A stretch of DNA of 64,000 bases, taken from assembly GCA_025060195.1 (NCBI GenBank), contig JANXCQ010000011.1, positions 56,136 to 120,135 on the forward strand, in the 5' to 3' direction. The DNA comes from Gemmatales bacterium. Its GTDB lineage: Bacteria > Planctomycetota > Planctomycetia > Gemmatales > HRBIN36. Below are positions 18,127 through 28,052 of this stretch, one piece after another. The first letter of the stretch is position 1. Each line of letters opens with the position of its first letter. A program made the position numbers and the translations under genes. The notes beneath the pieces are model-generated. The model searched no databases. It had not been told where the DNA came from and worked only from the letters and a program-made list of their open reading frames with translations.

Positions 18127-18852
18127 TTAGCTGGCGGCATCCCCGGGGCGGTAGAAACTAGCGATATGGTCGGGATCGCCAATCACCAAGGCCAAATAAG
18201 GCCCTCCCTCCTCGACGCCCAGCAGGTTCATACGCGGATCAAAACGAACCGCCTCGATCTGATCCGCGCGGCACCAGCGCCGTGGCACTAATTTGACCAC
18301 CACCTGGGCGCCGCAATCCTCCCGCCGAAACTCGAGGTTACAAAGCCAATAACCTTGCTCGTAGGAGTAATAAATGGCCTTCAAATGACGAAAATCCCAA
18401 CGGCGTTGCAGTTCTTCAGGAAGGTAAATACCATGCTGTTCCAGCAATCGGCTCACGTTCTCCGCCGAGGGAGGATCAGGGAGGGGAATCGGGCCGCGTA
18501 ACAGCGTCAAATCCAGGGGGCGATAAGCCAGCCACCAATAGCCCAATAGCACGACACTGACCGCTAACAAGGCGCTCGCTGTCAACGCTGCGGTCACGAC
18601 ACGATAGTGCCAACGCTGACGCCCCACATTGCCCAAGCGTGCCAGGATTTGTTCGGGCAAATCCTTGGGCGCTGCTATGTTCTGCAGTGCCTGCCGTAGC
18701 TGTTTGTCCCAATTCTGCTCCCGTTGCCACCAGTTCTGGCACGAGGAACATTGCTGCAAATGCTGGCGTAGCCAAGACCATTCAGGTTCATTCCAATCCT
18801 CGGCGGCAGGCTGACCGAGCAAGCGCAAGCTCCGCACCAGGTCACACAGCAT
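18127..18852 (-). CDS. Anti-sigma factor with zinc-finger motif and one membrane helix
   Basis: This 241-residue protein lies immediately downstream of, and overlaps by 11 nt, the ECF sigma gene. The N-terminus has an HxxxCxxC pattern (HLQQCSSC near residue 30), like zinc-binding anti-sigma domains. A single transmembrane helix follows near residues 85-107 (TAALTASALLAVSVVLLGYW), then an extracytoplasmic domain of about 130 residues. AGGAG lies 8 nt before the ATG. By analogy it holds the sigma factor at the membrane and releases it on an envelope signal. The signal is not evident. Confidence 0.8.
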   Translation of the reverse strand: MLCDLVRSLRLLGQPAAEDWNEPEWSWLRQHLQQCSSCQNWWQREQNWDKQLRQALQNIAAPKDLPEQILARLGNVGRQRWHYRVVTAALTASALLAVSVVLLGYWWLAYRPLDLTLLRGPIPLPDPPSAENVSRLLEQHGIYLPEELQRRWDFRHLKAIYYSYEQGYWLCNLEFRREDCGAQVVVKLVPRRWCRADQIEAVRFDPRMNLLGVEEGGPYLALVIGDPDHIASFYRPGDAAS

Positions 18853-19459
18853 GACTACTTCTCCTGTGTTGGAGAAGATTCTTCCTGGGATGTGAGAGAC
18901 GTGAGCCTTCGCTGGCGGGCTGCTTCTCCGCCTCCTTATTTTTGACGAAATCCCCCTCCGGAGCGTTGAGCAACCAGTGTTTCAACCATTGCTTAGCCCG
19001 CCACAGCCGCGACATCACTGTGCCGATGGGAATGCCCATGATTTCCGCGATGTCCTGGTAGCGAAAATCCTCCCAATAGGCTAAGACCAGCGGGGTGCGA
19101 AACTCCTCGGGCAATTGCAATAAGCCTTGCTGCAGAAGCTCCGTGTCCACGTGAGCCGGGGCTTCGACCACGCCGTCGGGCAGGTCGTGAAAGTCATCTA
19201 AAGAGACCATACGGCCCCGTTGCTGGTGTGCGCGGCAGCGTTGCAAATATTCGTGGCGGAGTATGCTATATAACCACGGGCGAATCCGCTCAGCATCACG
19301 CAGTTGCTCGTGATGCGTCAGGGCTTTGACGAAAGTCTCCTGGGTAAGGTCTTCGGCCTCCGTAGCCGAGCCAGTTAGGCGGTAGGCGTAACGGTATAAG
19401 CCCTGATAGTATTGGGAAATTATCGCTTCCACCCACCTCTGGTCGCCGGGCGACGCCAT
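18842..19459 (-). CDS. ECF-type RNA polymerase sigma factor
   Basis: This is a 205-residue sigma-70 family factor with regions 2 and 4 only. Region 2 is seen as YRYAYRLTGSATEAEDLTQE and RIRPWLYSILRHEYLQRCR. Region 4 is seen as LPEEFRTPLVLAYWEDFRYQ and AEIMGIPIGTVMSRLWRAKQ, with the helix-turn-helix. AAGGAGG lies about 8 nt before the ATG. It is co-transcribed with the overlapping anti-sigma gene, the standard arrangement for membrane-signal-controlled ECF pairs. The pair faces away from the DUF1501 gene. Target promoters are unknown. Confidence 0.93.
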   Translation of the reverse strand: MASPGDQRWVEAIISQYYQGLYRYAYRLTGSATEAEDLTQETFVKALTHHEQLRDAERIRPWLYSILRHEYLQRCRAHQQRGRMVSLDDFHDLPDGVVEAPAHVDTELLQQGLLQLPEEFRTPLVLAYWEDFRYQDIAEIMGIPIGTVMSRLWRAKQWLKHWLLNAPEGDFVKNKEAEKQPASEGSRLSHPRKNLLQHRRSSHAV

Positions 19460-19532
19460 AGTTGCGGCCTCCTTGGTTGAGATGCCCTTGCCCCGCGATT
19501 TATTCCATCATCGCCTTTCGATGCCAGCGTTC

Positions 19533-19633
19533 CCTCAGGTGTCAGTCTAAATCGGCCTGAGCCAAGTCAAGGTGCTAGCATGTCCTTAGGTGTGGTCTTA
19601 GATCGGCCTCAGCCAAGTCAGCTGCCCGCCAGC
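19533..19633. repeat. Imperfect tandem repeat of about 51 bp, two copies
   Basis: Copies at about 19533-19583 and 19584-19633 share ATCGGCCT(G/C)AGCCAAGTCA and flanking CCT(C/T)AGGTGT and AGCATGT blocks. They lie in the 19460-19866 gap between the divergent sigma and DUF1501 genes. Each copy contains GGCCTSAGCC, a partial inverted repeat. They could bind a regulator or be a simple duplication. Nothing else is recognised in the gap. Confidence 0.6.
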
Positions 19634-19866
19634 ATGTTTTAGGATTTTTCGGTGGCCCTGATCACTACTCGTAGCCAAACTGAAAAAATTACACCGTCTT
19701 TGCCAACATCGGCATACTTACTAACGTAAGCCATGGTATTATTGCTTACAGATGTCCTTGACGCCAAGACAAGCGGTGAATACTTTAGGATCAAATACCA
19801 GACGATAACCTTCCCGCCTGAAAACGCTGCCCTTCAACTTCCCACCTTGAGGCAAGGAGATCGGAT

Positions 19867-21210
19867 ATGCTCTCCATCCCCATCCCTGGCAGCACGCGTT
19901 TGTGTGACGGTGTAACTCGTCGGCACTTCCTGAGAATTGGCGCGTTCAGCTTTGGCGCTTTCCATTTTAGCTTGGCCGATCTTTTCCGTGCCGAAGCGGC
20001 CCAGGGGAAACGTTCTCATAAGGCGTTGATTCATATCTTTCTAGGGGGCGGACCGCCCCATCAGGATCTGTGGGACCTCAAGACGGAAGCACCTCAGGAA
20101 ATCCGCGGTGAATTTAGACCCATTGCGACGAACGTTCCTGGCATTCAGATTTGCGAAGTATTCCCCCGGCTCGCTAAGTTGATGGACAAATGTATTATTA
20201 TCCGCTCGATTGTGGGGGCGGTTGATCGGCATGCAGCAGAGCTTTGTATGACAGGTTGGCCCCGGGAGTCGTTGGCAAATCTCGGCGGCCGACCAAGCGT
20301 CGGCGCCGCCGTCGCGAAACTCCAAGGGCCTGTTGACCCCGCGATACCGCCGTTCGTGGGCTTGGCCCAGCCTACCCAACATCGGCCCTGGTCGGATCCC
20401 GGACAACCCGGTTTTCTCGGCCCGTCGTTTAGCGCGTTTCGCCCCGACGGTGAGGGGCTGCGCAACATGAAACTGAACGGCATAACGATTGAACACCTTT
20501 ATGACCGCCGACGCTTGATGCAGAGTTTCGACCAACTTCGCCGCGACTTAGACGCTTCCGGGCAAATTGCCGCTCTCGATTCCATGACTCAACGTGCGTT
20601 TGAGGTGCTTACTTCCAGTAAACTCCTGGAAGCCCTGGATCTCAGCCGCGAACCCGAATCGGTGCGCCAGCGCTACGGCGATGGCAAACCGTATCAATTC
20701 CAATATGACGGCGCGCCCACGGTAAACGACCAGTTGTTATTAGCCCGTAGGCTCGTGGAAGCGGGAGTCCGCGTGGTTACCCTGACCTATGGTCGGTGGG
20801 ATAGCCATGGGAACAACTTTGGTCTCGTGCGCGACCACGGCAGTAAGCTCGACCAGTGCCTGAGCGCTCTGATCGAAGACTTGGACCAACGCGGTCTTTT
20901 GCAGGACGTGACTGTGCTGGTCTGGGGAGAGTTCGGCCGCACGCCACGCATCAATAAAGATGCCGGTCGCGATCATTGGCCCCAAGTCAGCTGTGCTTTG
21001 CTGGCAGGCGGTGGCATGCGCACCGGGCAAGTAATCGGCGCCACCAACCGATTGGGCGAATATGCCACGCAACGTCCTGTTACCTTCCAGGAAGTCATTG
21101 CCACAGTGTATCATAACCTGGGCATTGACCCCGCCACAACTACCATCGTTGACCCGACGGGCCGGCCACAACATCTCGTGGAGGCCGCACCCCTACGTGA
21201 AGTGATCTAG
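19867..21210 (+). CDS. DUF1501 domain-containing protein, Tat-exported
   Basis: This 447-residue protein belongs to the DUF1501 family, expanded in planctomycetes and related to the alkaline phosphatase/sulfatase fold; its biochemical role is unproven. The N-terminus has a twin-arginine signal (TRRHFLRIG) followed by a hydrophobic segment. Family marks include HIFLGGGPPHQDLWDLK, IIRSIVGAVDRHA, VWGEFGRTPRINKDAGRDHW and the late GEYATQRPVTFQEVIATVYH. AAGGAG precedes the ATG. These genes are usually paired with a DUF1549/PSD1 cytochrome-type gene; none is adjacent here, so this appears to be a solo copy. Confidence 0.93.
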   Translation: MLSIPIPGSTRLCDGVTRRHFLRIGAFSFGAFHFSLADLFRAEAAQGKRSHKALIHIFLGGGPPHQDLWDLKTEAPQEIRGEFRPIATNVPGIQICEVFPRLAKLMDKCIIIRSIVGAVDRHAAELCMTGWPRESLANLGGRPSVGAAVAKLQGPVDPAIPPFVGLAQPTQHRPWSDPGQPGFLGPSFSAFRPDGEGLRNMKLNGITIEHLYDRRRLMQSFDQLRRDLDASGQIAALDSMTQRAFEVLTSSKLLEALDLSREPESVRQRYGDGKPYQFQYDGAPTVNDQLLLARRLVEAGVRVVTLTYGRWDSHGNNFGLVRDHGSKLDQCLSALIEDLDQRGLLQDVTVLVWGEFGRTPRINKDAGRDHWPQVSCALLAGGGMRTGQVIGATNRLGEYATQRPVTFQEVIATVYHNLGIDPATTTIVDPTGRPQHLVEAAPLREVI

Positions 21211-21692
21211 GCGAGACGGGTGGGCCTTAACAACACGGCTGGAAGCCGGGCATTCTTAATCTTGATATCAGCTCCTATCTAAGTCGGACTTAGTGTGAGA
21301 AACTATCGTGTATCTGCCGCGCTAGCAACGTTTTTCTTGCCGCTTGGTTAGCAGCGGCCAAGTGCTGAACTTCTGTCTCTCTTACGGCGAAGCCAGGTAA
21401 TGAATCTTTGCAAAGCTGTCTGCGTTCTAAGTTCAGTTGACGTCAAGTCTCGCTGAGGATGCCCCGACGCTCCACGGGAACACACAGGGCACAGCTCCAA
21501 CCTGTAACCCTGCCAGTGTGCATCCGTTTCCCTTCATCGCCGACGTTTCCCAGCGAAAGTTGTCAGAGGGCTGTTAGTGCAGATCAGATTCTGGCAGTGA
21601 GCGAATGCTCTAGACGTGCTGTTTGCGTTGTGGTATGAGGCGACGATGAGTAACGACTGCCAAACGAAAGCAAAAAATCGAGGGCTGAAGCA
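21211..21692. other. Intergenic gap without recognised gene
   Basis: No open frame with a supporting start, and no tRNA-like fold, was seen. Just after the DUF1501 stop a small hairpin CGGCT-GGA-AGCCG (21236-21248) is followed by a weakly T-rich stretch. It may help end the DUF1501 transcript. Confidence 0.4.
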
Positions 21693-22520
21693 ATGTGCAA
21701 ATACGGCTGGATGGCTTTGGTAATGCTGATGCCCGGGTCGCTGGGACATGCCCAGGAACCCCCGCGTTTCCGTCTGCGTCCGGGAGAATTGCTACAGTAC
21801 CGCGTGCATCAGACCACGAAAGTTACTCAATCACTGGAAGGGGAGACCAGCGGCATTGAATCTAGTACCGAGCTGACGAAACGTTGGCAGGTGCTGGAGG
21901 CCGATGCTGACGGCTCGATGACGCTTCAGTTGACCATAACTGAGATCAAATTGGTGCAAAAGCTGCCTAATGGTCAGAGTATCATTTACGACTCTGCCAA
22001 GCCAGAACAATCGCATCCCGCACTGCGACAGCAAATGGAACAGTTTCTCGGCAAACCCACGGTCCGGGTCAAGATAGATGGGCATGGCCGCGTGCTCGAC
22101 GCCCAGGCATTAGTTGAGGTGCCCGTGGGTCATTTCGCCCAAGAGCCGCCTTTCGCTGTGGTTTTGCCTCCGGAGGAGTGGCGCCCGCAATTGCGTTGGA
22201 CGCGGCCTTACACCTTGGTTTTAGAACCGCCTCTGGGCACCGGCGAAAAATACCACGCAGAGCAGCAGTTGGAATTACGGAGTCTCAACGACCAACAAGC
22301 GGAGATCACTTGGTTGACACACCTCAAGGACCCTCCAACTACTGCTGCCGAGAAAATCCCACTTTTGCAGAAAATAACTCGCGGAGTGGCCGTTTTCGAT
22401 TTGACAAAGCACCGTGTCGTTCTCGTGCGCATGCAGGCAGGTGGCGTCGTAGAGGGACATGATGGACCTAACAGTAAATATGAGTTTTTCAGCGAATACG
22501 TGGAGCGACTGGTTCCTTAG
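21693..22520 (+). CDS. Hypothetical secreted protein
   Basis: This 275-residue protein starts with a Sec signal (MCKYGWMALVMLMPGSLGHA, cleavage probably after Ala20). The mature part is soluble and strand-rich, opening with FRLRPGELLQYRVHQTTKVTQ. Repeated segments about total evaluation of quantities (LQLTITEIKLVQKLPNG, VKIDGHGRVLDAQALVEVP, GVAVFDLTKHRVVLVRMQAG) resemble planctomycete secreted proteins of the DUF6263-like kind. That family assignment is a guess. No strong ribosome site is visible. It is isolated between gaps. Confidence 0.7.
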   Translation: MCKYGWMALVMLMPGSLGHAQEPPRFRLRPGELLQYRVHQTTKVTQSLEGETSGIESSTELTKRWQVLEADADGSMTLQLTITEIKLVQKLPNGQSIIYDSAKPEQSHPALRQQMEQFLGKPTVRVKIDGHGRVLDAQALVEVPVGHFAQEPPFAVVLPPEEWRPQLRWTRPYTLVLEPPLGTGEKYHAEQQLELRSLNDQQAEITWLTHLKDPPTTAAEKIPLLQKITRGVAVFDLTKHRVVLVRMQAGGVVEGHDGPNSKYEFFSEYVERLVP

Positions 22521-22647
22521 TGCTTGCGTGTGGTCAACTTGGTTCTTCCTCACCTACCTAGCGTCGAATTCATGTGCAACATCGTACTGCATGGGATAGT
22601 CTTGCAACAGCCGTTGGCTCGGGACTATTGAGCGAGGCCAACTTCAG

Positions 22648-23175
22648 TTAGGACTCGGCTTCCCAGCGTGCGATGTACTCGAGTTCTTCTCGCAGGGATT
22701 CGGCAGCGGGCACAGTCGTGTTTTGCGGATTCAGACAGAAGAGGTCCCACGGCTCGTTCTTGTATCCCCATTGCCGAACATACCAGGTGCCGTCATCATC
22801 CTTGAGCAACGGGAATACGACACATTGGTAAGGCTTATAGCGAAACTTGTCTCCCTCGGCCGCCCCCAGCTTGTGGAGCACGCAGCCTTGGTTGAAGAAG
22901 ACACACCAACCTCGGACGACCGCCACTAACGGCAACCCCGCACGTTTCCGCCGCGTCAGATAGCCCCGTTTTTCCACCAGCCGCCGCGCTTCGGGCCTCA
23001 GCAGGGGTAAGATGCGTGGCAGTTGTTCATTGAGCAATTCGATCTCTGACGGAACTAACCCAGGACGACCGTTGCGGCAACATAACCCCTCACACCCCCG
23101 CCCAAAAGTGCATTCAAATCGCGCTTCATGCAGATTAGTTACCTTGACTACTGGTAATGCACTTTTCTGGGCCAT
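22648..23175 (-). CDS. DUF3109/YkgJ-like cysteine-cluster protein
   Basis: This 175-residue protein has a cysteine-rich N-terminal cluster (ECTFGRGCEGLCCRNGRPG) and later cysteines in WCVFFNQGCVLHKLG, YQCVVFPLL and LFCLNP. The layout is that of the DUF3109/YkgJ zinc- or iron-chelating families, for which no precise function is established. The ATG at 23175 is preferred; an in-frame GTG at 23196 is possible and no strong ribosome site decides between them. It is soluble and stands alone on the minus strand. Confidence 0.82.
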   Translation of the reverse strand: MAQKSALPVVKVTNLHEARFECTFGRGCEGLCCRNGRPGLVPSEIELLNEQLPRILPLLRPEARRLVEKRGYLTRRKRAGLPLVAVVRGWCVFFNQGCVLHKLGAAEGDKFRYKPYQCVVFPLLKDDDGTWYVRQWGYKNEPWDLFCLNPQNTTVPAAESLREELEYIARWEAES

Positions 23176-23474
23176 ACGTTGAATTCCGCGCAGCACGAGT
23201 TGTAGCTCAGTTTGCTGATGCGCCAGTTGTGCTCACTGTATCTTTTTATCTTTGCAAGGCATCTAACCAAGTTTCGGGATGATTCGCCGGAGAGTGCTAT
23301 GACGTGAACCGAATGCTTTGTTGCATTTTATAACACCTGATAGCCATGACAGAAGGCGAACATTGAGATTGCAGATATGGCCAGAGGCTTTTGGGCGGCT
23401 AAAGTGACTTACAACACCCTGGCCCGTTACACAGAACTGAGAGAGCGGGGCTAAGGAACCTCAACATTAGCGAA

Positions 23475-24230
23475 ATGGCAGGAATTGTGGCAAGCTGGCT
23501 GGGCGCGACGCGTCGCTTCTGCGAAGATTGTTGGCGGGGAGTAGTCCAGTTGATCTTTCCCCCGCGATGTTGGTTGTGTCAGCAACTGACCGAAGCGGAG
23601 TGGGGGATATGCGAATTGTGTCAAGGCCAGCTATTCGAGCAAGCCAAGAACGCTTGGCATCGCTGCGGACGCAATATCGGCCCGTTCGCTGATGTGGACG
23701 GTGGCTGCAATCGCTGTGGGGAAGAGCCCCTACCGTTTCATTCGGTAAAGCGACTAGGCAAGTACGAAGGAGCCTTGCGGGAAGCGATACTCCTCATCAA
23801 ACACGACTGGAACGAAGGCTTGGCGGTGGCCCTGGGACGGTTTCTCGGACATCTGTTAGCGCAGACGGAAACGCGGTTTGAGGCCATCGTGCCAGTGCCA
23901 CTACATTGGTGGCGGTTTTGGCAACGCGGTTATAATCAGGCTCAAGCCTTGGCGGAGGGCATAGCGGAAGTCGTAAAAAAGCCCGTTTTGCTTTCTGCGC
24001 TCATTCGCGTTCGTCCTTCGCCGAGCCAGGCTGGCAAGTCCGCGACGCAGCGGCGGGAAAATGTGCGCGGAGCATTTCGCTGTCGGTGGCGTGCGCCCGC
24101 GCTGCCTGGCTCTATCTTGCTGGTAGACGATGTCATGACGACAGGCAGCACGCTGATCGAGGCGGCCAAGGCCCTGCGTGCGGCGGGTGCTAGGGAAGTC
24201 CATGTGGCCGTCTTGGCTACCACGGATTAA
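23475..24230 (+). CDS. comF: ComF family phosphoribosyltransferase-like protein
   Basis: This 251-residue ComF-type protein has an N-terminal zinc-ribbon-like region with CxxC pairs (PPRCWLCQQL, GICELC, GCNRCGE). A PRTase domain follows, with IVPVPLHWWRFWQRGYNQA and the PRPP loop ILLVDDVMTTGST. ComF proteins support DNA uptake in competent bacteria, where they interact with the DNA import/recombination machinery, but many carriers are not known to be competent. No other com genes are in the window. It is convergent with carB. Confidence 0.92.
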   Translation: MAGIVASWLGATRRFCEDCWRGVVQLIFPPRCWLCQQLTEAEWGICELCQGQLFEQAKNAWHRCGRNIGPFADVDGGCNRCGEEPLPFHSVKRLGKYEGALREAILLIKHDWNEGLAVALGRFLGHLLAQTETRFEAIVPVPLHWWRFWQRGYNQAQALAEGIAEVVKKPVLLSALIRVRPSPSQAGKSATQRRENVRGAFRCRWRAPALPGSILLVDDVMTTGSTLIEAAKALRAAGAREVHVAVLATTD

Positions 24231-24318
24231 TTGCTAAAGTTCATCCTCGCAAACTAAGCGGGTAACGACTCGGTGCAAAAATGTTCTGGGGAAGTTACTG
24301 GCGAGCGAAATTGGCTGC

Positions 24319-27300
24319 CTAACGGCGCAGGGTGGCCGCGTGATTGGGAATAAGTTGCCGCAGCGTGCGGTAGTTGGGGAAGCGATCCTGAAGGGCAGTT
24401 ACTTGCATTTCGCGGTGGCGCAAAGCGCTGCAAGCGTGTACCGCAGCTTCCGCGGCGGAGATGGTAGTAATGCACGTAATTCCCAGTTGCACGGCCATGG
24501 AGCGAATCTTGCCCTCCTCGGTGTGGTAGCCCCGACCGCTGGGCGTGTTGATGATCATGACCACTTCATCGTTTTGCATCAGGTCAATGAGGTTCGGTCG
24601 GCCCTCTTGAATTTTCGGAATGATCTCGACAGGCACGCCCGCACTGCGCAGTTTTTGGCCTGTGCCACGGGTGGACAGGATCCGGTAACCCAAACGGGCA
24701 AATTCCCGAGCAATCGGAACGATACGTTCCTTATCACGGTCGTTGACCGAGATGAAGATCGTGCCTTGCGACGGTAACGGCGTACCCGCGGCGAGCATAC
24801 TTTTGGCGAAGGCCATAGCGAAGTCTTCATCAATGCCCATAACCTCGCCGGTCGAGCGCATTTCTGGTCCCAAAACGATGTCCACGCCCGGAAACTTATT
24901 GAACGGCAGTACGCTTTCCTTGCATGAGAAGTGCCGTGGCGGTTCCGGTTCTTCGACGCCCAGTTCATCCAGCGTGTAGCCCACCATGACCAGCGCCGCG
25001 AAGCGAGCCAGGGGGAGTCCCACAGCTTTGGAGACGAACGGCACGGTGCGACTCGCCCGCGGGTTGACTTCGAGCACGTAAACCGTCGGCTGACGCGCAC
25101 CGTCCAGCCCCGTGATGGCAAACTGCACGTTCATCAGGCCGCAGACTTTCAGTTCTCGCGCTAACGCTCGAGTTTGTTCCTTGATTTCCTCAATGACGGG
25201 ACGGGGCAAGCTGTAAGGCGGGATGACGCAGGCGGAATCTCCTGAATGAATCCCCGCTTGCTCGATGTGCTGCATCACGCCGCCGATGATCGTCCGTCGG
25301 CCATCGCTGAGTGCGTCCACGTCCACTTCGACCGCATCCTCCAGAAACTTGTCAATGAGCACGGGTTTTCCCGGGGACACGTCCAGGGCGTGGGTCACGT
25401 AACGGACTAGGGCATTTTCGTCGTAGACAATTTCCATCGCCCGCCCACCCAAGACATAGCTCGGACGGAGCAATAACGGGTAACCTAAGCGACGCGCCAC
25501 GCGGAGGGCTTGCGGTAAATCGTAGGCAACGCCACTTTCGGGTTGGCGTAGCCCGAGACGTTCGACCAGGGCGCTGAAACGTTCGCGGTCTTCGGCCAGG
25601 TCAATGGAATCCACACTAGTGCCGATGATCGGGACGCCCGCAGCTTCGAGCGCTTTGGCCAGGTTCAACGGCGTCTGTCCCCCGAATTGGACAATGACTC
25701 CATCAGGTTGCACCCGGTCGCACACCGCCAGCACATCTTCGACAGTCAACGGCTCAAAGAAGAGCAGGTCGCTCGTGTCGTAGTCCGTGGAAACGGTTTC
25801 GGGGTTGGAGTTGACCATGACCGTTTCGTAGCCGACCTCGCGGAGGGCGAAGCAAGCTTGTACACAGCAATAATCAAACTCGATCCCCTGGCCGATGCGG
25901 TTCGGGCCGCCGCCCAGGATCAGGATGCGCTGCCTTTGCCGTTTGGGACGCGCCTCGTCTTCGCAAAAGGCCTGGATTTCCACTTGACCGTTATCAGAAC
26001 CGACCACACGAACTGCCGGTTGTTCATAGGTGGAGTAGTAATAGGGTGTATAAGCCTCAAATTCCCCGGCGCAGGTATCCACGCATTTGTAAACAGGCTC
26101 GATCTCCAGGCTCTTGCGCCAACGACGAATTTCGCTTTCGGCGACACCCCAGATGTAAGCCAGCTGCTGGTCGCTGAAGCCGTATTGCTTAGCGCGGCGG
26201 AGCAGCTCGGCACTGACCTGGCGGTAATCGGCATAAGTGCGGAGATGTTTCTCCAGGGCAACGATCTCCTCGATTTGCCGCAGGAACCAGCGATCGATGT
26301 GGGTGCGCTCATAAACATCGTCCACATTCATACCGGCCAGGAACGCATAGCGGATATAACGAATGCGCTCGGCGTTGGGCGTGACGAGTTTTCGGCTAAT
26401 CTCTTCGAGAGAAGGTTGCTTCGGCGTGCCCCACAGATCGTAACGGTCGCACCCCAGGCCGAACCAGCCGGTCTCCAATCCGCGCAGGGCCTTTTGCAGC
26501 GACTCCTTGAAGTTGCGGCCGATGGCCATGGTTTCGCCGACCGATTTCATCTGTGTGGTCAGCGTCGGGTCTGCTTCGGGAAATTTTTCGAAGGCCCAGC
26601 GGGGGATTTTGGTCACGACGTAATCAATGGTCGGCTCGAAACAGGCAGGGGTCTCGCGCGTGATGTCGTTCCGAAGTTCGTCGAGGCGGTAACCGACGGC
26701 CAGCTTGGCGGCGATCTTCGCGATGGGAAAGCCCGTGGCTTTTGAAGCCAGTGCACTTGACCGACTGACCCGCGGATTCATCTCGATCACCACCATACGG
26801 CCAGTTTTCGGATCGATGGCAAACTGGATGTTAGAACCGCCAGTCTCCACGCCGATTTCGCGGATGACTTTAATCGCGGCGTCGCGCATCCGCTGGTATT
26901 CCTTGTCAGTCAGCGTCTGCGCCGGGGCCACGGTGATGCTGTCGCCTGTGTGCACCCCCATGGGATCCACGTTCTCGATAGCACAAATGATGACGACGTT
27001 ATCGGCGTGGTCGCGCATCACTTCCAGTTCAAACTCTTTCCAACCGAGCACAGATTCTTCGACGAGCACACTATGAACGGGACTCATTTCTAGGCCACGG
27101 GCCACTAACTCGGTAAACTCGTGGCGGTTATAGGCAATGCCGCCGCCGGTGCCGCCCAAGGTGAAACTAGGCCGCAGCACGCACGGTAGGCCGACATAAT
27201 CGCGTAAGGCCAAGGCCTCTTCCAAGGAGCGAGCGAGCCCGCTTTTCGGGACTTCTAGACCGATCTTGATCATCGCCTCCTTGAACAGCAAGCGGTCCTC

Positions 27301-27678
27301 CGCCTTGCGAATGGCTTCGGGCTTGGCCCCAATCATCTCGACACCGAAGCGTTTCAGCACCCCATGCTCATGCAGAGCCATGGCCGTGTTCAGGGCCGTC
27401 TGCCCGCCTAACGTGGGCAACAAGGCATCGGGCCGCTCTTTTTCGATAATGCGGGCCACCACCTCCCAAGTGATCGGCTCAATATAGGTTCGGTCGGCCA
27501 TCTCCGGATCGGTCATGATCGTGGCCGGGTTGGAGTTGACCAACACCACCTCATAACCTTCCTCGCGCAACGCTTTACAAGCTTGAGTGCCGCTGTAGTC
27601 GAATTCACACGCTTGGCCAATGACAATCGGCCCCGAGCCGATGATTAGGATTTTGCGGAGATCGGTTCGTTTGGGCAT
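24319..27678 (-). CDS. carB: Carbamoyl-phosphate synthase large subunit
   Basis: The enzyme makes carbamoyl phosphate from bicarbonate, ATP and ammonia passed from CarA, for arginine and pyrimidine synthesis. It is 1119 residues, a little longer than the E. coli protein. The ATG at 27678 ([20 protein letters not shown]) is chosen over an upstream TTG. Two homologous halves are seen, each with a preATP-grasp and ATP-grasp domain ([34 protein letters not shown]), plus [16 protein letters not shown] and [16 protein letters not shown]. The C-terminal allosteric MGS-like domain contains [18 protein letters not shown]. The carA gene is not adjacent. pyrF lies 34 kb away. Confidence 0.98.
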   Translation of the reverse strand: MPKRTDLRKILIIGSGPIVIGQACEFDYSGTQACKALREEGYEVVLVNSNPATIMTDPEMADRTYIEPITWEVVARIIEKERPDALLPTLGGQTALNTAMALHEHGVLKRFGVEMIGAKPEAIRKAEDRLLFKEAMIKIGLEVPKSGLARSLEEALALRDYVGLPCVLRPSFTLGGTGGGIAYNRHEFTELVARGLEMSPVHSVLVEESVLGWKEFELEVMRDHADNVVIICAIENVDPMGVHTGDSITVAPAQTLTDKEYQRMRDAAIKVIREIGVETGGSNIQFAIDPKTGRMVVIEMNPRVSRSSALASKATGFPIAKIAAKLAVGYRLDELRNDITRETPACFEPTIDYVVTKIPRWAFEKFPEADPTLTTQMKSVGETMAIGRNFKESLQKALRGLETGWFGLGCDRYDLWGTPKQPSLEEISRKLVTPNAERIRYIRYAFLAGMNVDDVYERTHIDRWFLRQIEEIVALEKHLRTYADYRQVSAELLRRAKQYGFSDQQLAYIWGVAESEIRRWRKSLEIEPVYKCVDTCAGEFEAYTPYYYSTYEQPAVRVVGSDNGQVEIQAFCEDEARPKRQRQRILILGGGPNRIGQGIEFDYCCVQACFALREVGYETVMVNSNPETVSTDYDTSDLLFFEPLTVEDVLAVCDRVQPDGVIVQFGGQTPLNLAKALEAAGVPIIGTSVDSIDLAEDRERFSALVERLGLRQPESGVAYDLPQALRVARRLGYPLLLRPSYVLGGRAMEIVYDENALVRYVTHALDVSPGKPVLIDKFLEDAVEVDVDALSDGRRTIIGGVMQHIEQAGIHSGDSACVIPPYSLPRPVIEEIKEQTRALARELKVCGLMNVQFAITGLDGARQPTVYVLEVNPRASRTVPFVSKAVGLPLARFAALVMVGYTLDELGVEEPEPPRHFSCKESVLPFNKFPGVDIVLGPEMRSTGEVMGIDEDFAMAFAKSMLAAGTPLPSQGTIFISVNDRDKERIVPIAREFARLGYRILSTRGTGQKLRSAGVPVEIIPKIQEGRPNLIDLMQNDEVVMIINTPSGRGYHTEEGKIRSMAVQLGITCITTISAAEAAVHACSALRHREMQVTALQDRFPNYRTLRQLIPNHAATLRR

Positions 27679-28052
27679 AGTACCAGTTCCGCTCCCAGTT
27701 GGCAAAGAAGGCAGTTCTAGATACGGTGGGATTGAGCCTAGCCAGACGTGTGTCGGTCATTAGCCAGGCCGCGCGCTTCAGTCCATGTTAGGATGGCACG
27801 GCGAGCACGAAAAGTCCCTTAGTCGGGCGATCATGCCGTCAGTGTGCCCGTGGAACGACTACACCGCAAAGATAGTGAGCATGTCCTTGGGTGCTGGTTG
27901 GGCTTTCTGTCGTGGCTAGCAACCGACTCGGGGGGTAATTGCCTCGAGAATTCTGATTGTCAACTTGGGCACGACGACTTTCCAACAATGAGAGCAAGGT
28001 CTGAGCTTCATGGCAACTTTTTTAGCGGATGGCGGGTCACACTTCAAGGCGG
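27679..28052. other. Intergenic gap, nothing recognised
   Basis: This is the region upstream of carB and downstream of the kinase gene. Short open frames here have no ribosome site or recognisable product. A carB promoter or pyrimidine/arginine control site is likely somewhere in it, but no clear element was identified. Confidence 0.4.
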
